Source: Oscillospiraceae bacterium (lineage in GTDB: Bacteria > Bacillota > Clostridia > Oscillospirales > Acutalibacteraceae). From it: a stretch of 61,592 nt of DNA. Position 1 is the stretch's first letter. The number at the start of each line of letters is the position of its first letter. The position numbers were made by a program, and so were the translations under genes. The notes under the pieces were generated by a model. That model saw only the letters and a program-made list of their open reading frames with translations, was not told the DNA's origin and did not search any database. The stretch covers positions 1 to 61,592 of the forward strand of contig JAIRXF010000016.1 of NCBI GenBank assembly GCA_031268405.1, given 5' to 3'. This document shows, piece after piece, positions 9,270 to 19,190 of this stretch.

Positions 9270-10013
9270 TTATGCAAACGTAAAACATTTTAATTTTGAA
9301 TTTTTATAAATTAAGTTCAGCATTTTTGGCGTAATTTTTTTATATTCTCCTGGCTTTAAATTACCAATTTTTATGCCACCAATAGCTACACGTTTTAATT
9401 TTTTAACGTTAAGCTTTAAAGCATTACACATTTTCCTTATTTGCCTATTTTTCCCCTCTTTTAGCGTAATGTTGAGAACAGAACCATTATTAAAATTTTT
9501 TACAACCAAAACTTTTGCAGGAAGTAATTTAACGCCTAAAAGCTTAGAAGGATTTTCTAGTTTTTTTATTTGATGCTCAAAAACTCTGGGTGAAACCGTT
9601 ACCACATAATCTTTGCTCACCCGCTTTGATGGAAGCATCATAAAATTTGCAAAATCCCCGTCATTAGTCAAAATCAACAACCCTTCGGAGTCTTTGTCAA
9701 GTCTCCCCACCGGATAAACTCTCGTTTTTAACCGTTTTACTAAATCAACAACGGTCTTTCTGCCGCGATCATCACGCATAGTTGTAATGTACCCTTTGGG
9801 TTTATAAAGCGACACATATACCTTATCTTCTGTTTTTTTCAGAATCTTTCCCGACACGGTCAATTTGTCAACTACGGGGTCAATTTTATCTCCAATTTTT
9901 GCAATTTTGCCGTTAACTTTAACTTTTCCTTCTCTTATTAAAGTTTCAGAGGCTCTTCTTGAAGATATTGAATGCTCAGATAATATTTTTTGAATTCTTA
10001 TCTTTTTTTCCAT
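9270..10013 (-). CDS. rluB: RsuA/RluB-family rRNA pseudouridine synthase
   Basis: The enzyme isomerises uridine to pseudouridine in rRNA, probably 23S helix 89. An N-terminal S4 RNA-binding domain (about residues 3-50, with SSRRASETLI) is followed by the catalytic domain with the active-site aspartate in GRLDKDSEGLL and the later EGKNRQIRKM motif. I chose the ATG at 10013, which follows GAGGA at 7 nt and gives 247 residues; the longer open frame upstream lacks a ribosome site. RluB versus RsuA specificity cannot be settled by eye. Confidence 0.9.
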   Translation of the reverse strand: MEKKIRIQKILSEHSISSRRASETLIREGKVKVNGKIAKIGDKIDPVVDKLTVSGKILKKTEDKVYVSLYKPKGYITTMRDDRGRKTVVDLVKRLKTRVYPVGRLDKDSEGLLILTNDGDFANFMMLPSKRVSKDYVVTVSPRVFEHQIKKLENPSKLLGVKLLPAKVLVVKNFNNGSVLNITLKEGKNRQIRKMCNALKLNVKKLKRVAIGGIKIGNLKPGEYKKITPKMLNLIYKNSKLKCFTFA

Positions 10014-10146
10014 GACAACATCCTCTAACCCATCAACAAACCGCAACAGATACATTGTAAATGTTATAAACTCTAAAATCAAGCCTCTTAAAAATTCTAC
10101 TAAATTTTTTAGAGAATAAGATAAAGGGCTCTATTATGTGCAACGC

Positions 10147-10824
10147 TCAACCGGAATAATTTTGCTTTTTAACTATGCAAGATTCACTCTTAAAAATACA
10201 ATCCTCACCGATAACCCCTCTCACGGAACACAATGGATAAATAACACTATTTTTACCAATAATTGTCCCTGGGTTAAGTACACTATTGCATCCTATTTCC
10301 ACAAAATCACCAATTATAGAACCAAGTTTTTGAAGGTTTGTGTCTATTGCCTTTTCGCCCCTTACCATAATTTTGGTTTTATCAGATTTAATATTCGAAA
10401 GAATAACACCAGCTCCAAGATGAGATTTAAAGCCAAGAATAGAATCTCCCACGTAATTGTAATGTGGCACTTGAACTTTATTGAATAAAATAGAATTTTT
10501 TACTTCTGTAGAATTTCCAACTACTACATTTTTCCCGATTATTACATTGGGTCTAATAAAAGCTGAATGGCGAATTTCACTTTCTTCGTCAATAATGGCA
10601 GGACCGCAAATTGATGCTGTTTCTGAAATTTTGGCGTTTTTAGCTACCCAAATATTTTCTTTAAAAAATATGTATTTTTCCTGTGGTAATTTTCTACCTA
10701 AAGAAACGATAAATAAAGACAAATCAGAAAGCACTTGCCAAGGATATACTTTTTCACTAAAGATTTCAGAAGAAATTGTTTCAGATAAATCAAGCAATTG
10801 TGTTGTTTTTAAAGATTTTTGCAT
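10147..10824 (-). CDS. Left-handed beta-helix (hexapeptide) sugar-nucleotide transferase-like protein
   Basis: The 225-residue product has hexapeptide repeats (for example VIIGKNVVVG and TIIGKNSVIY) that build a left-handed parallel beta-helix, like the C-terminal half of GlmU. It lacks the GlmU N-terminal nucleotidyltransferase domain; the first 60 residues are helical. Clostridial homologues are often named UDP-N-acetylglucosamine pyrophosphorylase, but acyl transfer or a binding role is equally possible. It starts at ATG 10824 behind GAAGGAAAG, 24 bp after dacF, so it is probably in its operon. Confidence 0.7.
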   Translation of the reverse strand: MQKSLKTTQLLDLSETISSEIFSEKVYPWQVLSDLSLFIVSLGRKLPQEKYIFFKENIWVAKNAKISETASICGPAIIDEESEIRHSAFIRPNVIIGKNVVVGNSTEVKNSILFNKVQVPHYNYVGDSILGFKSHLGAGVILSNIKSDKTKIMVRGEKAIDTNLQKLGSIIGDFVEIGCNSVLNPGTIIGKNSVIYPLCSVRGVIGEDCIFKSESCIVKKQNYSG

Positions 10825-10848
10825 AAATCTTTCCTTCTTTCAAACATT

Positions 10849-12003
10849 TTACATTTTAATTAAACTTTCAAACAAACTTGAAAGAGATGATCCAAAAGAT
10901 AGTTTTTCAATCTTTTCAGAAATAAAAATTGGAAATTTAGCTAAATCTTTATGGTTGCTCTCTTGGTATGTTATTTCTCCAACTTTTTGACCAATTTCTA
11001 CGGGTGCTTCTAACGATTCTGGAAGAACAACTTCTGAAACTATTTGTTTTGTTTGGCCAGCTTCAACTACAATATTTTGATTTGGATCCATTTCTACTTC
11101 CACTGTGCTTTTCATGCCGCCAATCACTTTTACGAGAGGAAAACCCTCTGAGGGTGGTTCTGCGTCTATTGTTTTATAGTTATTAAATCCAAAATCAAAA
11201 ACTTTTAAAGCATCTTCAAAACGATCCTTACCGGTTTGACCACCCAAAACAACGCATACCAACGAAAGATTATCTCGATTTGCGGTCGCAGAAACGCAAG
11301 AACCCGCTTCTTTTGTTGTGCCGCTCTTTATTCCGGTAATGCCATATTCTTTGTTTTTTACAAGAACATTACTGTTAACTATTTGAGTTTTTCCTTCGCG
11401 TATAGTATCCATCCATATAGAAGTAAGGTCGCATATTTCTGGGTGTTTCAAAAGGTTTTGTGAGACAATAGCGATATCATTAGCGCTAGATAAATGCCCC
11501 TCTTGTTCAATTCCATTGCAATTTTTAAAGACCGTATCTTTCATCCCAATTTCTTCAGCTTTTTTTTGCATTTGTGATACAAAATTTTCTTCGGAACCGG
11601 CTAAACTATGCGCTATAGCTAAAGTTGCGTCATTAGCAGATGCAATAGCAATGGATTTTACAAGATCTTTTACGGTTATTTGCTCTCCCGGTCTTAACCA
11701 TACGTGCGCCCCTGTTACTGATGACACACAATCGCCCACTGTAATCGTATCATCCATAGAAATTTTATTGTTATCGATGGCTTCTGAAATCAAAAGAAGT
11801 GACATTATTTTTGTAAGAGCACCACAAGCTCTTTTTTCGTGAGAATTCTTCTCAAATAAAATTTTTCCCGTTGAGCTCTCCATCAAAACAGCCGATGGGG
11901 CTTTTATGGATATATCGCTGGCGCTTGTTGTAATTCTGGAAGAAAACAAAAACACCAACTGAAATGTTAGAAAAATAATCGCAATTTTTTTTGTGATTTC
12001 CAC
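10849..12003 (-). CDS. dacF: DacF/PBP5-type D-Ala-D-Ala carboxypeptidase homologue lacking the catalytic serine
   Basis: The family trims stem peptides of peptidoglycan outside the cell; DacF acts during spore cortex formation. A signal peptide (1-28) precedes the S11 peptidase domain (about 34-270) and the C-terminal PBP5 beta domain. The SxN motif is present (SAND near residue 121) and KTG reads KSG near 225. The SxxK nucleophile motif reads A-L-T-K at residues 62-65, so the acylated serine is alanine (codon GCT at 11818-11820). By family logic the enzyme should be inactive as a carboxypeptidase. The GTG start at 12003 follows AGGAGG at 7 nt. Confidence 0.88.
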   Translation of the reverse strand: MEITKKIAIIFLTFQLVFLFSSRITTSASDISIKAPSAVLMESSTGKILFEKNSHEKRACGALTKIMSLLLISEAIDNNKISMDDTITVGDCVSSVTGAHVWLRPGEQITVKDLVKSIAIASANDATLAIAHSLAGSEENFVSQMQKKAEEIGMKDTVFKNCNGIEQEGHLSSANDIAIVSQNLLKHPEICDLTSIWMDTIREGKTQIVNSNVLVKNKEYGITGIKSGTTKEAGSCVSATANRDNLSLVCVVLGGQTGKDRFEDALKVFDFGFNNYKTIDAEPPSEGFPLVKVIGGMKSTVEVEMDPNQNIVVEAGQTKQIVSEVVLPESLEAPVEIGQKVGEITYQESNHKDLAKFPIFISEKIEKLSFGSSLSSLFESLIKM

Positions 12004-12165
12004 ACCAATACCTCCTAAAAGTGAGTAATAAAAGATATGCTTTTACCAAACAAACTATGAGGAATATCGAGTGTTTGTGGAATTATCAGCAAAAAATTAC
12101 TTTTCTCGGATATATTTAATTGCAATGATTTTTTCTTGACTGTGATTTGATTTTAAAATAGATTT

Positions 12166-13059
12166 CTAAACCTCCTTTTCATATGATATTCCGTTGGCTT
12201 TTGGTGGTATAGATTTGCCAACAAAAATTATCAGAACTGCAATGGTAAATATATACGGCAAGGTATTTAAAATTACAGAAGGAAAGATAGATTCTGGCCC
12301 GTTAAAAACAATTGATAAAACTTGTGAAAAACCAAAAAACACACAAGCAAGATAAGCGTTAAGTGGTTTCCATTTTCCAAATATTACAGCAGCTAGTGCC
12401 ATAAAGCCTTGCCCACTAATACAAAATGGAGAAAACTGAGAAACAATTGCCAGAGTTACAGCAGACCCGCCAAGACCAGATAAAAATCCCGATAAAATCA
12501 CACAACAACTGCGAATTCCGCGGACATTTATGCCAAGACTATCAGCCGTTGCTGGATGCTCTCCTACCGCACGAATACGCAGTCCCCATTTAGTTTTATA
12601 AAATACAAACCAAATTAAAATAGCCAGTAAAAACGATATCAACACAGTCACATCCACACTAAAATTCGAATTGTTAAAAATTTTGGGAAGCTTATTTTTG
12701 ATTGAAGTTGTTACATTTTTACCATCAAAAAATAATCCACACAAAAATATTGATAACCCCGAACCAATGAAATTAATAGCAACCCCCGAAATTGTTTGAT
12801 CTGCCTTTAAAAAAATAGATGCTACAGCATGTAAGACAGACAAAACTCCACCAGCAATACCTCCGGCTATAAAGCCAAGCCAAGGATCACCCGCAAAATA
12901 CGCAACAGACGCTGCAACAAATGCCCCCATTGACATTATTCCTTCTATTCCTATATTGATAACACCAGAGCTCTCTGAAACAACCCCACCAAGCGCTCCA
13001 AAAATTAAAGGAGCCGAATACATTAGAGTAGTGGATAAAACGAACAAAAAACTATCCAT
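12166..13059 (-). CDS. nupQ: Nucleoside ABC transporter permease, NupQ-like
   Basis: One of two BPD_transp_2-type permeases of a BmpA/NupNOPQ nucleoside importer. The 297-residue product is almost entirely hydrophobic, with 8-9 helices and the family signature INIGIEGIM near residue 35 and a GxNxxGxR-type loop (LGINVRGIR). It overlaps nupP by 8 bp and ends the deoB-deoD-bmp-nupOPQ operon. Confidence 0.92.
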   Translation of the reverse strand: MDSFLFVLSTTLMYSAPLIFGALGGVVSESSGVINIGIEGIMSMGAFVAASVAYFAGDPWLGFIAGGIAGGVLSVLHAVASIFLKADQTISGVAINFIGSGLSIFLCGLFFDGKNVTTSIKNKLPKIFNNSNFSVDVTVLISFLLAILIWFVFYKTKWGLRIRAVGEHPATADSLGINVRGIRSCCVILSGFLSGLGGSAVTLAIVSQFSPFCISGQGFMALAAVIFGKWKPLNAYLACVFFGFSQVLSIVFNGPESIFPSVILNTLPYIFTIAVLIIFVGKSIPPKANGISYEKEV

Positions 13060-14152
13060 TACTTTTTTGCCTCCTTTTTAAAAGTCTGTCGACAATTATT
13101 GGAAAAATTCTGGCGACGGCGACAAAAAACACAATAACACCCATCATAATATTTATTATTTCGGAAGGCGTTTTTAAGTCTGATTGCATCGATTTACCAC
13201 CATAAATTAAACCACTAAAAAATAAACCAGAAAATATACAACCAATTGGAGAATTATTGGCAATCAATGCAACGGACAGTCCATTAAACCCGTTATTCTC
13301 AAAGCCCGCTAGAATTGAGATGGAATGGGGTGAAGTTCCGGTTATCGACAAAGCAGCGGCGAGACCAGATATACCTCCGGAAATCATCATCACATAAATT
13401 GTATTTTTGTAAACATTCATGCCGGCAAATTTTGCGGCTTCGGCATTCAACCCAGCGGCGCAAATTTCATATCCTTTTTGGGTTTTATTTAAAATAAAAG
13501 ACACAAAAATAGCAACAACAATTGCCACAATTATGCCAACATTAACTTCAGTTTTTAAAATATCAGAGAAAAACGAATCCTTCAAAAAGCCAAGATTGCC
13601 CCGAAGTCCTGTAAATCCCGAATCTTTCATGGGAAATGTGGAATTACTATTGGGCCTGTGAAAATTTTTTAAGCTCACTACAAAATTAGAGATATAAAGA
13701 GCAATCCAATTAAACATAATTCCGGTTATAACTTCATGGGTTCCAAACTTAGCTTTTAAAAACCCCGTAAGTCCACCAAGTAAAGTTCCGGCTAAAGTTC
13801 CAAAAACAACTACAACCAAGACCTGAAAAAACGGTGGCAAATCAAAAATACTTCCAGCAATCAAAGACGCTATTGTGCCGACAATAAATTGCCCTTCGGC
13901 TCCCATATTGAAAAGTCCGCCTTTAAAAGCAAAAGCAACACTAATTCCAGTAAAAATAATGGGCATGCCTTTTATTACAACATTCATTATGTGTTTTGGC
14001 CTGGAAAAAATCCCATTAAATAGCGAACTTGCAACCTCAAACGGCGAATATCCCGTGATTGCAAGTATGATGAATGAAGTTACAAAACCACAAAAAACAG
14101 AAAGAAATAGCGATGAGACTGGTTTTTTAAGAAATTTTGAGATTGTAGTCAT
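13052..14152 (-). CDS. nupP: Nucleoside ABC transporter permease, NupP-like
   Basis: The second membrane subunit of the nucleoside importer. The 366-residue protein has about ten helices and the conserved FNMGAEGQFIVG segment near residue 90 and a GLNAEAAKFAGMN coupling loop near 245. The ATG at 14152 is preferred over a GTG at 14161 because GGGAGG lies 8 nt before it. It overlaps the 3' end of nupO by 26 bp, typical of coupled translation. Confidence 0.92.
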   Translation of the reverse strand: MTTISKFLKKPVSSLFLSVFCGFVTSFIILAITGYSPFEVASSLFNGIFSRPKHIMNVVIKGMPIIFTGISVAFAFKGGLFNMGAEGQFIVGTIASLIAGSIFDLPPFFQVLVVVVFGTLAGTLLGGLTGFLKAKFGTHEVITGIMFNWIALYISNFVVSLKNFHRPNSNSTFPMKDSGFTGLRGNLGFLKDSFFSDILKTEVNVGIIVAIVVAIFVSFILNKTQKGYEICAAGLNAEAAKFAGMNVYKNTIYVMMISGGISGLAAALSITGTSPHSISILAGFENNGFNGLSVALIANNSPIGCIFSGLFFSGLIYGGKSMQSDLKTPSEIINIMMGVIVFFVAVARIFPIIVDRLLKRRQKSNG

Positions 14153-15689
14153 TTTTTTCACCTCCCGCCATTAAAAATCCTATTTCCCTTTCGTTTGTCA
14201 TTTTTCTATCAAAATTACCAACTATGCATCCATTGTAAATAACAGAAATAGTATCTGATAATTGCATTATTTCGTCCATTTCTAGCGAAATTAAAATTAT
14301 AGCTCTACCTTCATCTCTTTCTTTTATGAGCATGCGATGCACATATTCAATTGCACCGACATCAAGCCCCCTTGTTGGCTGAACGGCTATAAGTAAATTT
14401 GGCTTACTTGAAATTTCCCTAGCTATAACTAGTTTTTGTTGATTTCCTCCCGAAAGATTTCTAGCTGGAATGTTAATGCAGTTTTCTGGCTTAATGTCAT
14501 ATTTATTTATTAAATTTTTAGCAAATTTATCTATGAATTTTTTCTTAAGAATTCCATTTTTTGAAAAGTCCTTTAGTTTATAATTTTTCATCATAGAATT
14601 TTCCGCAACAGTATAATCAAGAATTAATCCAATTTTTTCTCTGTCTTCGTGTATAATTGCAATACCATTGTTTAACACGTTGCACGGATTGGTATTTTGT
14701 ATTTGCTTGCCGCAAATTTCTATTACCCCACTCTTAACTTTAGCCAAACAAGCAATAGAATCAATAAGTTCTCTTTGCCCGTTGCCATCTACTCCGGCTA
14801 TTCCAAGGATTTCACCCGCTCTTACTTTTAAAGAAAAATTGTCGAGGGCTAGAACTTTTTTTTCATTTTCAACACACAAATCGGTTATCTTAAATACAAC
14901 ATTTCCGGGTGTAAATTTTGTTTTCTTCGCCGATAATTCCACTGTATGTCCAACCATTTTTTCTGCTAATTCTTTTTGGTCGACATCAGAAATATTTACA
15001 GTGCCAACATTTACTCCGGAACGTATAATTGTGCACTTATCGGAAGAATTCATAATTTCTTTTAGTTTGTGTGTTATGACAATAACTGTTTTGCCTTCCA
15101 ACGCAAATCCACGAATAGTTGAAATAAAATCTTCTATTTCAGTGGGAGATAAAACGGCGGTTGGTTCGTCAAATATAAGAATATCAACTTCTCTATAAAG
15201 TATTTTAAGAATCTCAACACGTTGCTGCATGGCAACGGACATATCTTCTATTTTGGCATCTAAATCAACAAGCAAGGAATATTTGTTGGAAATTTCAAGA
15301 ATTCGATTGCGAGACTTTTTCAAATCAAGCACACCAAATTTATTTACCATTTCATTTCCCAGTATAATATTTTCCATAACTGTAAACTTATCAATCAACA
15401 TAAAATGCTGATATACCATGCCAATTTTATTTCTAATTGCAACGTGAGGACTTTTTATCTCGGCTATTTTCCCGTTTAAAAAAATTGTACCCTCATCCGC
15501 TCTGTAAAAACCGTAAAGAATATTCATCAAAGTACTTTTTCCGGCTCCATTCTCCCCAAGGATTGCATGTACAGTGCCTTTTTTGATATCTATGTCAACA
15601 GAGGAAAGTACTTTTTTATTGTTAAATTTTTTTGTAACACCCCTCATTTGAACCGCATATTGCGAAGATATTTTTATTTTAGACGGCAT
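14127..15689 (-). CDS. nupO: Nucleoside ABC transporter ATPase with two ABC domains, NupO-like
   Basis: This ATPase drives the nucleoside importer. Two ABC modules are fused: the first has Walker A GENGAGKST (near residue 48) and Walker B LIFDEPTA; the second has a degenerate Walker A (GVDGNGQRE, near 295) and the signature LSGGNQQK, as is normal in this transporter class. The ATG at 15689 has its GGAG 14 nt upstream, a long gap; a GTG at 15704 would overlap the ribosome site. Confidence 0.94.
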   Translation of the reverse strand: MPSKIKISSQYAVQMRGVTKKFNNKKVLSSVDIDIKKGTVHAILGENGAGKSTLMNILYGFYRADEGTIFLNGKIAEIKSPHVAIRNKIGMVYQHFMLIDKFTVMENIILGNEMVNKFGVLDLKKSRNRILEISNKYSLLVDLDAKIEDMSVAMQQRVEILKILYREVDILIFDEPTAVLSPTEIEDFISTIRGFALEGKTVIVITHKLKEIMNSSDKCTIIRSGVNVGTVNISDVDQKELAEKMVGHTVELSAKKTKFTPGNVVFKITDLCVENEKKVLALDNFSLKVRAGEILGIAGVDGNGQRELIDSIACLAKVKSGVIEICGKQIQNTNPCNVLNNGIAIIHEDREKIGLILDYTVAENSMMKNYKLKDFSKNGILKKKFIDKFAKNLINKYDIKPENCINIPARNLSGGNQQKLVIAREISSKPNLLIAVQPTRGLDVGAIEYVHRMLIKERDEGRAIILISLEMDEIMQLSDTISVIYNGCIVGNFDRKMTNEREIGFLMAGGEKNDYNLKIS

Positions 15690-15792
15690 ATGAAAATAAC
15701 TCACTCCTTTTTAAAAATTACTTCAAAATCCAAAAATCAAACAAAGCTTCGACAAATACCAGGTTGCAATATTATCAAACCGAATCAATTTG

Positions 15793-15851
15793 TTTAAATG
15801 TCTATCTTTAATTAAGCCATCTAATCGCGTTAATCGAGGTAGACATCTAAA
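15793..15851 (-). repeat. Long inverted repeat between bmp and nupO
   Basis: TTTA-a-ATGTCTATCT (15793-15807) pairs with AGGTAGACAT-c-TAAA (15837-15851): 14 pairs with one mismatch and one wobble, loop 29 nt. There is no T-run on the minus strand. It sits in the 192-bp gap after the binding-protein gene, where such stems often protect the upstream mRNA and reduce read-through. Confidence 0.5.
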
Positions 15852-15881
15852 CCAAATTAAAGTGTTGGGTGTTTGTTTAAA

Positions 15882-16952
15882 TTATTCCAAGCTATTTGGT
15901 TTTTTTATAAATTCTTCAAATTCCTCTTCGTTGGTTGGTGGAATAATTTCTTTGGAGATAATTTTTTTTCTACATTTTTCAATTTTTTTGAGAACTTCCT
16001 CTGTTATCTTTGGGTTATCTTTTGGTAGACCAACACAATCTTCTTCAATTCCTAAGAATAAATTTTCTCCACCCGAATTTGATTTTCCAAAAAAATGATC
16101 CGCAACAATTTCTACAGCTCTATTCGTTCTTTTTTCCACGGTAGTAATAACATTTTCATTAGAATCAGGAGCTTTGTCTGTCATTACTACAACTCCGTTT
16201 TTTTCTCTGGCAGCTTCTAAAACAGCCCTGTTGCATTCTCCAGCAACCGTAAATATTATATTTCCTGGTTTTTTTTGAAAAATCTCGAGTGATTTTGTTT
16301 TTGCACCCGGAAGATCGTTAAAACTTCCAAGATTTATAACTTTTACCTTTATATTTGGTGATACAACGCTTACTCCCGCTTTAAAACCAAATATAAATTG
16401 CTTTATAACGGGGGATTCTTCCATACCTGCGATTATATATATTTCTTCTTTGTAGTGTTTTTCAGCTTCTTCTGCAGCTGCAATTCCAGCTAAAAATGCA
16501 GCTTCTGCTGATTTAAAGGCAACAGAAATTAAATTTTTTGGAATTTCTTTTTTTTCCATTTCTTTATCTATCAAAGCAAATTTTATATTGGGATTTTCTT
16601 CGGCAACAGATTTGATTGCTTTTTCACAATCAAAACCCACACCAAATATCAAGCTAGTTGACTTGTCAACAAACTTTTCTAAATTTAGACGGTACTCCGA
16701 TTCTTTTTTTGATTCTAAAAAACCGACTTCTTTAATATTAAAAGCCCCTTTATTTTTGAGGTTTTGAATTCCCTCCCAAGCAAGTTGATTAAAAGCCCCA
16801 TCCGTAACTCCGCCAAAATCAGTTACCATACCAACGCTGCGAGAATCGACGTTAGCCTGTAAACTACCGTCCTGTTGTTTTTGTGGACAACCAGTGAGCA
16901 AGACAAGAGAAGGCAATAAAAACAACAAGAAAACCAACGACACCTTTTTCAT
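15882..16952 (-). CDS. nupN: BMP-family nucleoside-binding lipoprotein (PnrA/BmpA-like)
   Basis: The substrate-binding subunit of the nucleoside importer, anchored outside the membrane. A lipoprotein signal peptide ends in LLTGC near residue 22. The mature protein begins with the BMP-family strand VTDFGGVTDGAFNQ, matching the purine-nucleoside-binding PnrA pattern. The ATG at 16952 follows AAAGGAG at 8 nt. It lies directly after deoD, linking uptake to phosphorolysis. Confidence 0.93.
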   Translation of the reverse strand: MKKVSLVFLLFLLPSLVLLTGCPQKQQDGSLQANVDSRSVGMVTDFGGVTDGAFNQLAWEGIQNLKNKGAFNIKEVGFLESKKESEYRLNLEKFVDKSTSLIFGVGFDCEKAIKSVAEENPNIKFALIDKEMEKKEIPKNLISVAFKSAEAAFLAGIAAAEEAEKHYKEEIYIIAGMEESPVIKQFIFGFKAGVSVVSPNIKVKVINLGSFNDLPGAKTKSLEIFQKKPGNIIFTVAGECNRAVLEAAREKNGVVVMTDKAPDSNENVITTVEKRTNRAVEIVADHFFGKSNSGGENLFLGIEEDCVGLPKDNPKITEEVLKKIEKCRKKIISKEIIPPTNEEEFEEFIKKPNSLE

Positions 16953-17005
16953 AAAAACCACTCCTTTAAAATGTTATAAATATACAAATTTTCGTAATGT
17001 CAAAA

Positions 17006-17716
17006 TTAAACACAACAGCAAAGAGCAACTTTTATAATATCCATAAAACCCTTTTCGCGTTCTTCATGGGATAACGATTTCCCCGTCAGTAAACAATCGG
17101 AAATTGCCAGTAAGCAAAGAGCTTCTCTCCCAGATACTGCAGCGTTTGTGTAAAGTGCCGCCGCTTCCATTTCAAACGCGATGATCCCCATTTTATTCCA
17201 TTTATCAATAAATTCCTTATTTTCTCCGTAAATATAATCGCTAGAAAGAACATTGCCAACTATAAATTTTAAACCCTTTTTTTGGGCACATCCGACAGCT
17301 TTACTAACCAAATTATAGCTTGCAATGGGGGCAAAAGTTCCCTGCAAACAAAATTGCTCTGTAAAATTCGAATTAGTACAAGCACCCATAGCAATTACAA
17401 GATCCTTTAAATCCATATTTTGAACAATGCACCCCGCTGTTCCAACACGGATTATTTTTTCAACTTCATAAAAATTATAAAGTTCATGACTGTAAATACC
17501 CATAGATGGTATTCCCATTCCACTGCCCATAACAGACACACGATTTCCCCTGTAAATACCTGTGTACCCAAGCATATTTCTTATCTTATTAAAACACCTA
17601 ACATCCTGTAAAAATTCTTCGGCAATAAATTTTGCCCTTAAAGGGTCGCCTGGCATAATAACCGTATTGGCCACTTCATCGCGATTAGCTCCGATGTGAT
17701 TCGTTGGAAATTTCAT
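17006..17716 (-). CDS. deoD: Purine-nucleoside phosphorylase, DeoD type
   Basis: DeoD splits purine (deoxy)nucleosides with phosphate into base and (deoxy)ribose-1-phosphate. The family signatures MPGDPLRAK, GSGMGIPSMGIYSHEL and FEMEAAALY are all present. Length of about 236 residues is normal for the hexameric class. I chose the ATG at 17716 because AAGGGGG is at proper distance; another ATG at 17722 is too close. The start lies inside the 3' end of deoB (32-bp overlap), so the two are coupled. Confidence 0.96.
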   Translation of the reverse strand: MKFPTNHIGANRDEVANTVIMPGDPLRAKFIAEEFLQDVRCFNKIRNMLGYTGIYRGNRVSVMGSGMGIPSMGIYSHELYNFYEVEKIIRVGTAGCIVQNMDLKDLVIAMGACTNSNFTEQFCLQGTFAPIASYNLVSKAVGCAQKKGLKFIVGNVLSSDYIYGENKEFIDKWNKMGIIAFEMEAAALYTNAAVSGREALCLLAISDCLLTGKSLSHEEREKGFMDIIKVALCCCV

Positions 17717-18911
17717 GCACATTCACCCCCTTGTTCATATAATCAAAATCGCTTATTAATTGCAAAAACGATTCTCCTTCTATCTGGGGAAGAATATTGA
17801 AGTAATCTAAAATAGTGCTTCCTATATCAGAAAAAGTAAATCTTGTTCCTAAATTCACACCTCTTTTAATATTTGACCCATACACTATAAGAGGAGTGTA
17901 TTCTCGTGAGTGGTCGGTAGACGGTGTGCTCGGGTCACAACCATGATCAGCAGTAATTATCAATATATCTTCTTTTTTAAGATTTGCTAATACTCGAGGA
18001 AGATCTTTGTCGAATTCACTTAAAGCTCGTGCGTAACCATTTACATCGTTTCTGTGACCATAGAGTGTGTCGAAATCGACAAGATTTGCAAAGCAAAGAC
18101 CATTAAAATCTCTTGAAATCCAATCTACAATGGAATTCATACCTTCTTCGTTAGAGCGCGTATATGTAAATTCGGTAATACCTTGAGAAGCAAATATGTC
18201 GGAAATTTTTCCAATTGAAATAACATCAAACCCATTTTGCTTCATTTGATCTAGCATAGTGGCGCGGGGCGGCAAAACAGAAAAATCCTTTCTATTTTTA
18301 GTTCTTACATAATTACCTGGGTCGCCAACAAATGGCCTGGCAATTACCCTTGCAACCAAATATTCATCAACTAAAATTTCCCTGGCAATTTTGCAGTACT
18401 CATAAAGTTTCTCTGGCTCAACCGCCTCTTCGTGAGCTGCAATCTGAAAAACACTATCTGCAGATGTATATACAATCAAGTCTCCGGTTTTCTGGTGATG
18501 CTCCCCATAATCCTTAATTACCTCTGTGCCAGAGTAAGGTTTGTTACAAACAATTTTGCAATTAATCAATTCTTCAAAATCAGCTATAATACTCCCTGGA
18601 AACCCCTTGGGGAAAACGGGGAATGGTTTCAAAATTTTTATACCCGCGATCTCAAAATGACCTGTTAAAGTATCTTTCCCGTTAGAAGCTTCTTTCATTC
18701 TCGCAAAAGAAGCGAGAGGATTGGGTGATTTTGGTTGCAGCGCAACCGAGTCTATATTAAAAAAACCAAGCCGTTGTAAATTGGGAACAGAGAAAAACGA
18801 GCTTTTGGAAATTGACAAAAGAGTATTAGACCCAACATCGTTGTAGATATCAGCATCGTCCATAGCACCTATGCCCATGCTATCTAAGACTATAAGAAAA
18901 ACTCTTTTCAA
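17685..18911 (-). CDS. deoB: Phosphopentomutase
   Basis: DeoB converts (deoxy)ribose-1-phosphate to the 5-phosphate, feeding nucleoside sugars into the pentose pathway. It is an alkaline-phosphatase superfamily metalloenzyme: the N-terminal VLDSMGIGAM metal/nucleophile segment and the C-terminal TADHGCDPS and STDHSREYTP metal motifs are intact. The TTG at 18911 (MKRVFLIVLD) gives about 408 residues; the 36 residues read upstream lack similarity and a ribosome site. It is the first gene of the nucleoside operon. Confidence 0.95.
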   Translation of the reverse strand: MKRVFLIVLDSMGIGAMDDADIYNDVGSNTLLSISKSSFFSVPNLQRLGFFNIDSVALQPKSPNPLASFARMKEASNGKDTLTGHFEIAGIKILKPFPVFPKGFPGSIIADFEELINCKIVCNKPYSGTEVIKDYGEHHQKTGDLIVYTSADSVFQIAAHEEAVEPEKLYEYCKIAREILVDEYLVARVIARPFVGDPGNYVRTKNRKDFSVLPPRATMLDQMKQNGFDVISIGKISDIFASQGITEFTYTRSNEEGMNSIVDWISRDFNGLCFANLVDFDTLYGHRNDVNGYARALSEFDKDLPRVLANLKKEDILIITADHGCDPSTPSTDHSREYTPLIVYGSNIKRGVNLGTRFTFSDIGSTILDYFNILPQIEGESFLQLISDFDYMNKGVNVHEISNESHRS

Positions 18912-19190
18912 AAAAATCACCCAAACTTTGCAAAATTCCAAATCACAATTCTTAAAACCCTTTTGTTTAATTTTACAACATTTGTGAAAATTATGGAAGG
19001 CTTTTTTTAAAATTACCAAATATTTTGCTCGCCCAAACTTTTACACACAATATTGTAGCAGTACTTGAGCGAAAAAACTTTGTTTTCTCTGTAATAATAT
19101 AACAACACAAAAATATGGCAAAACCAAATTAACACTTCGTTTCACTCTAAAATCAAATATCACTTGAGCAATAATTTTAAATAAAGCCAA

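Noticed and set aside
14668-15198. 176-codon open frame on the + strand
   Set aside because: It is antisense to nupO, whose ABC motifs are intact; no independent support.
18912-19190. Purine riboswitch upstream of the nucleoside operon
   Set aside because: No purine-riboswitch core or comparable structure could be found in the region before deoB.
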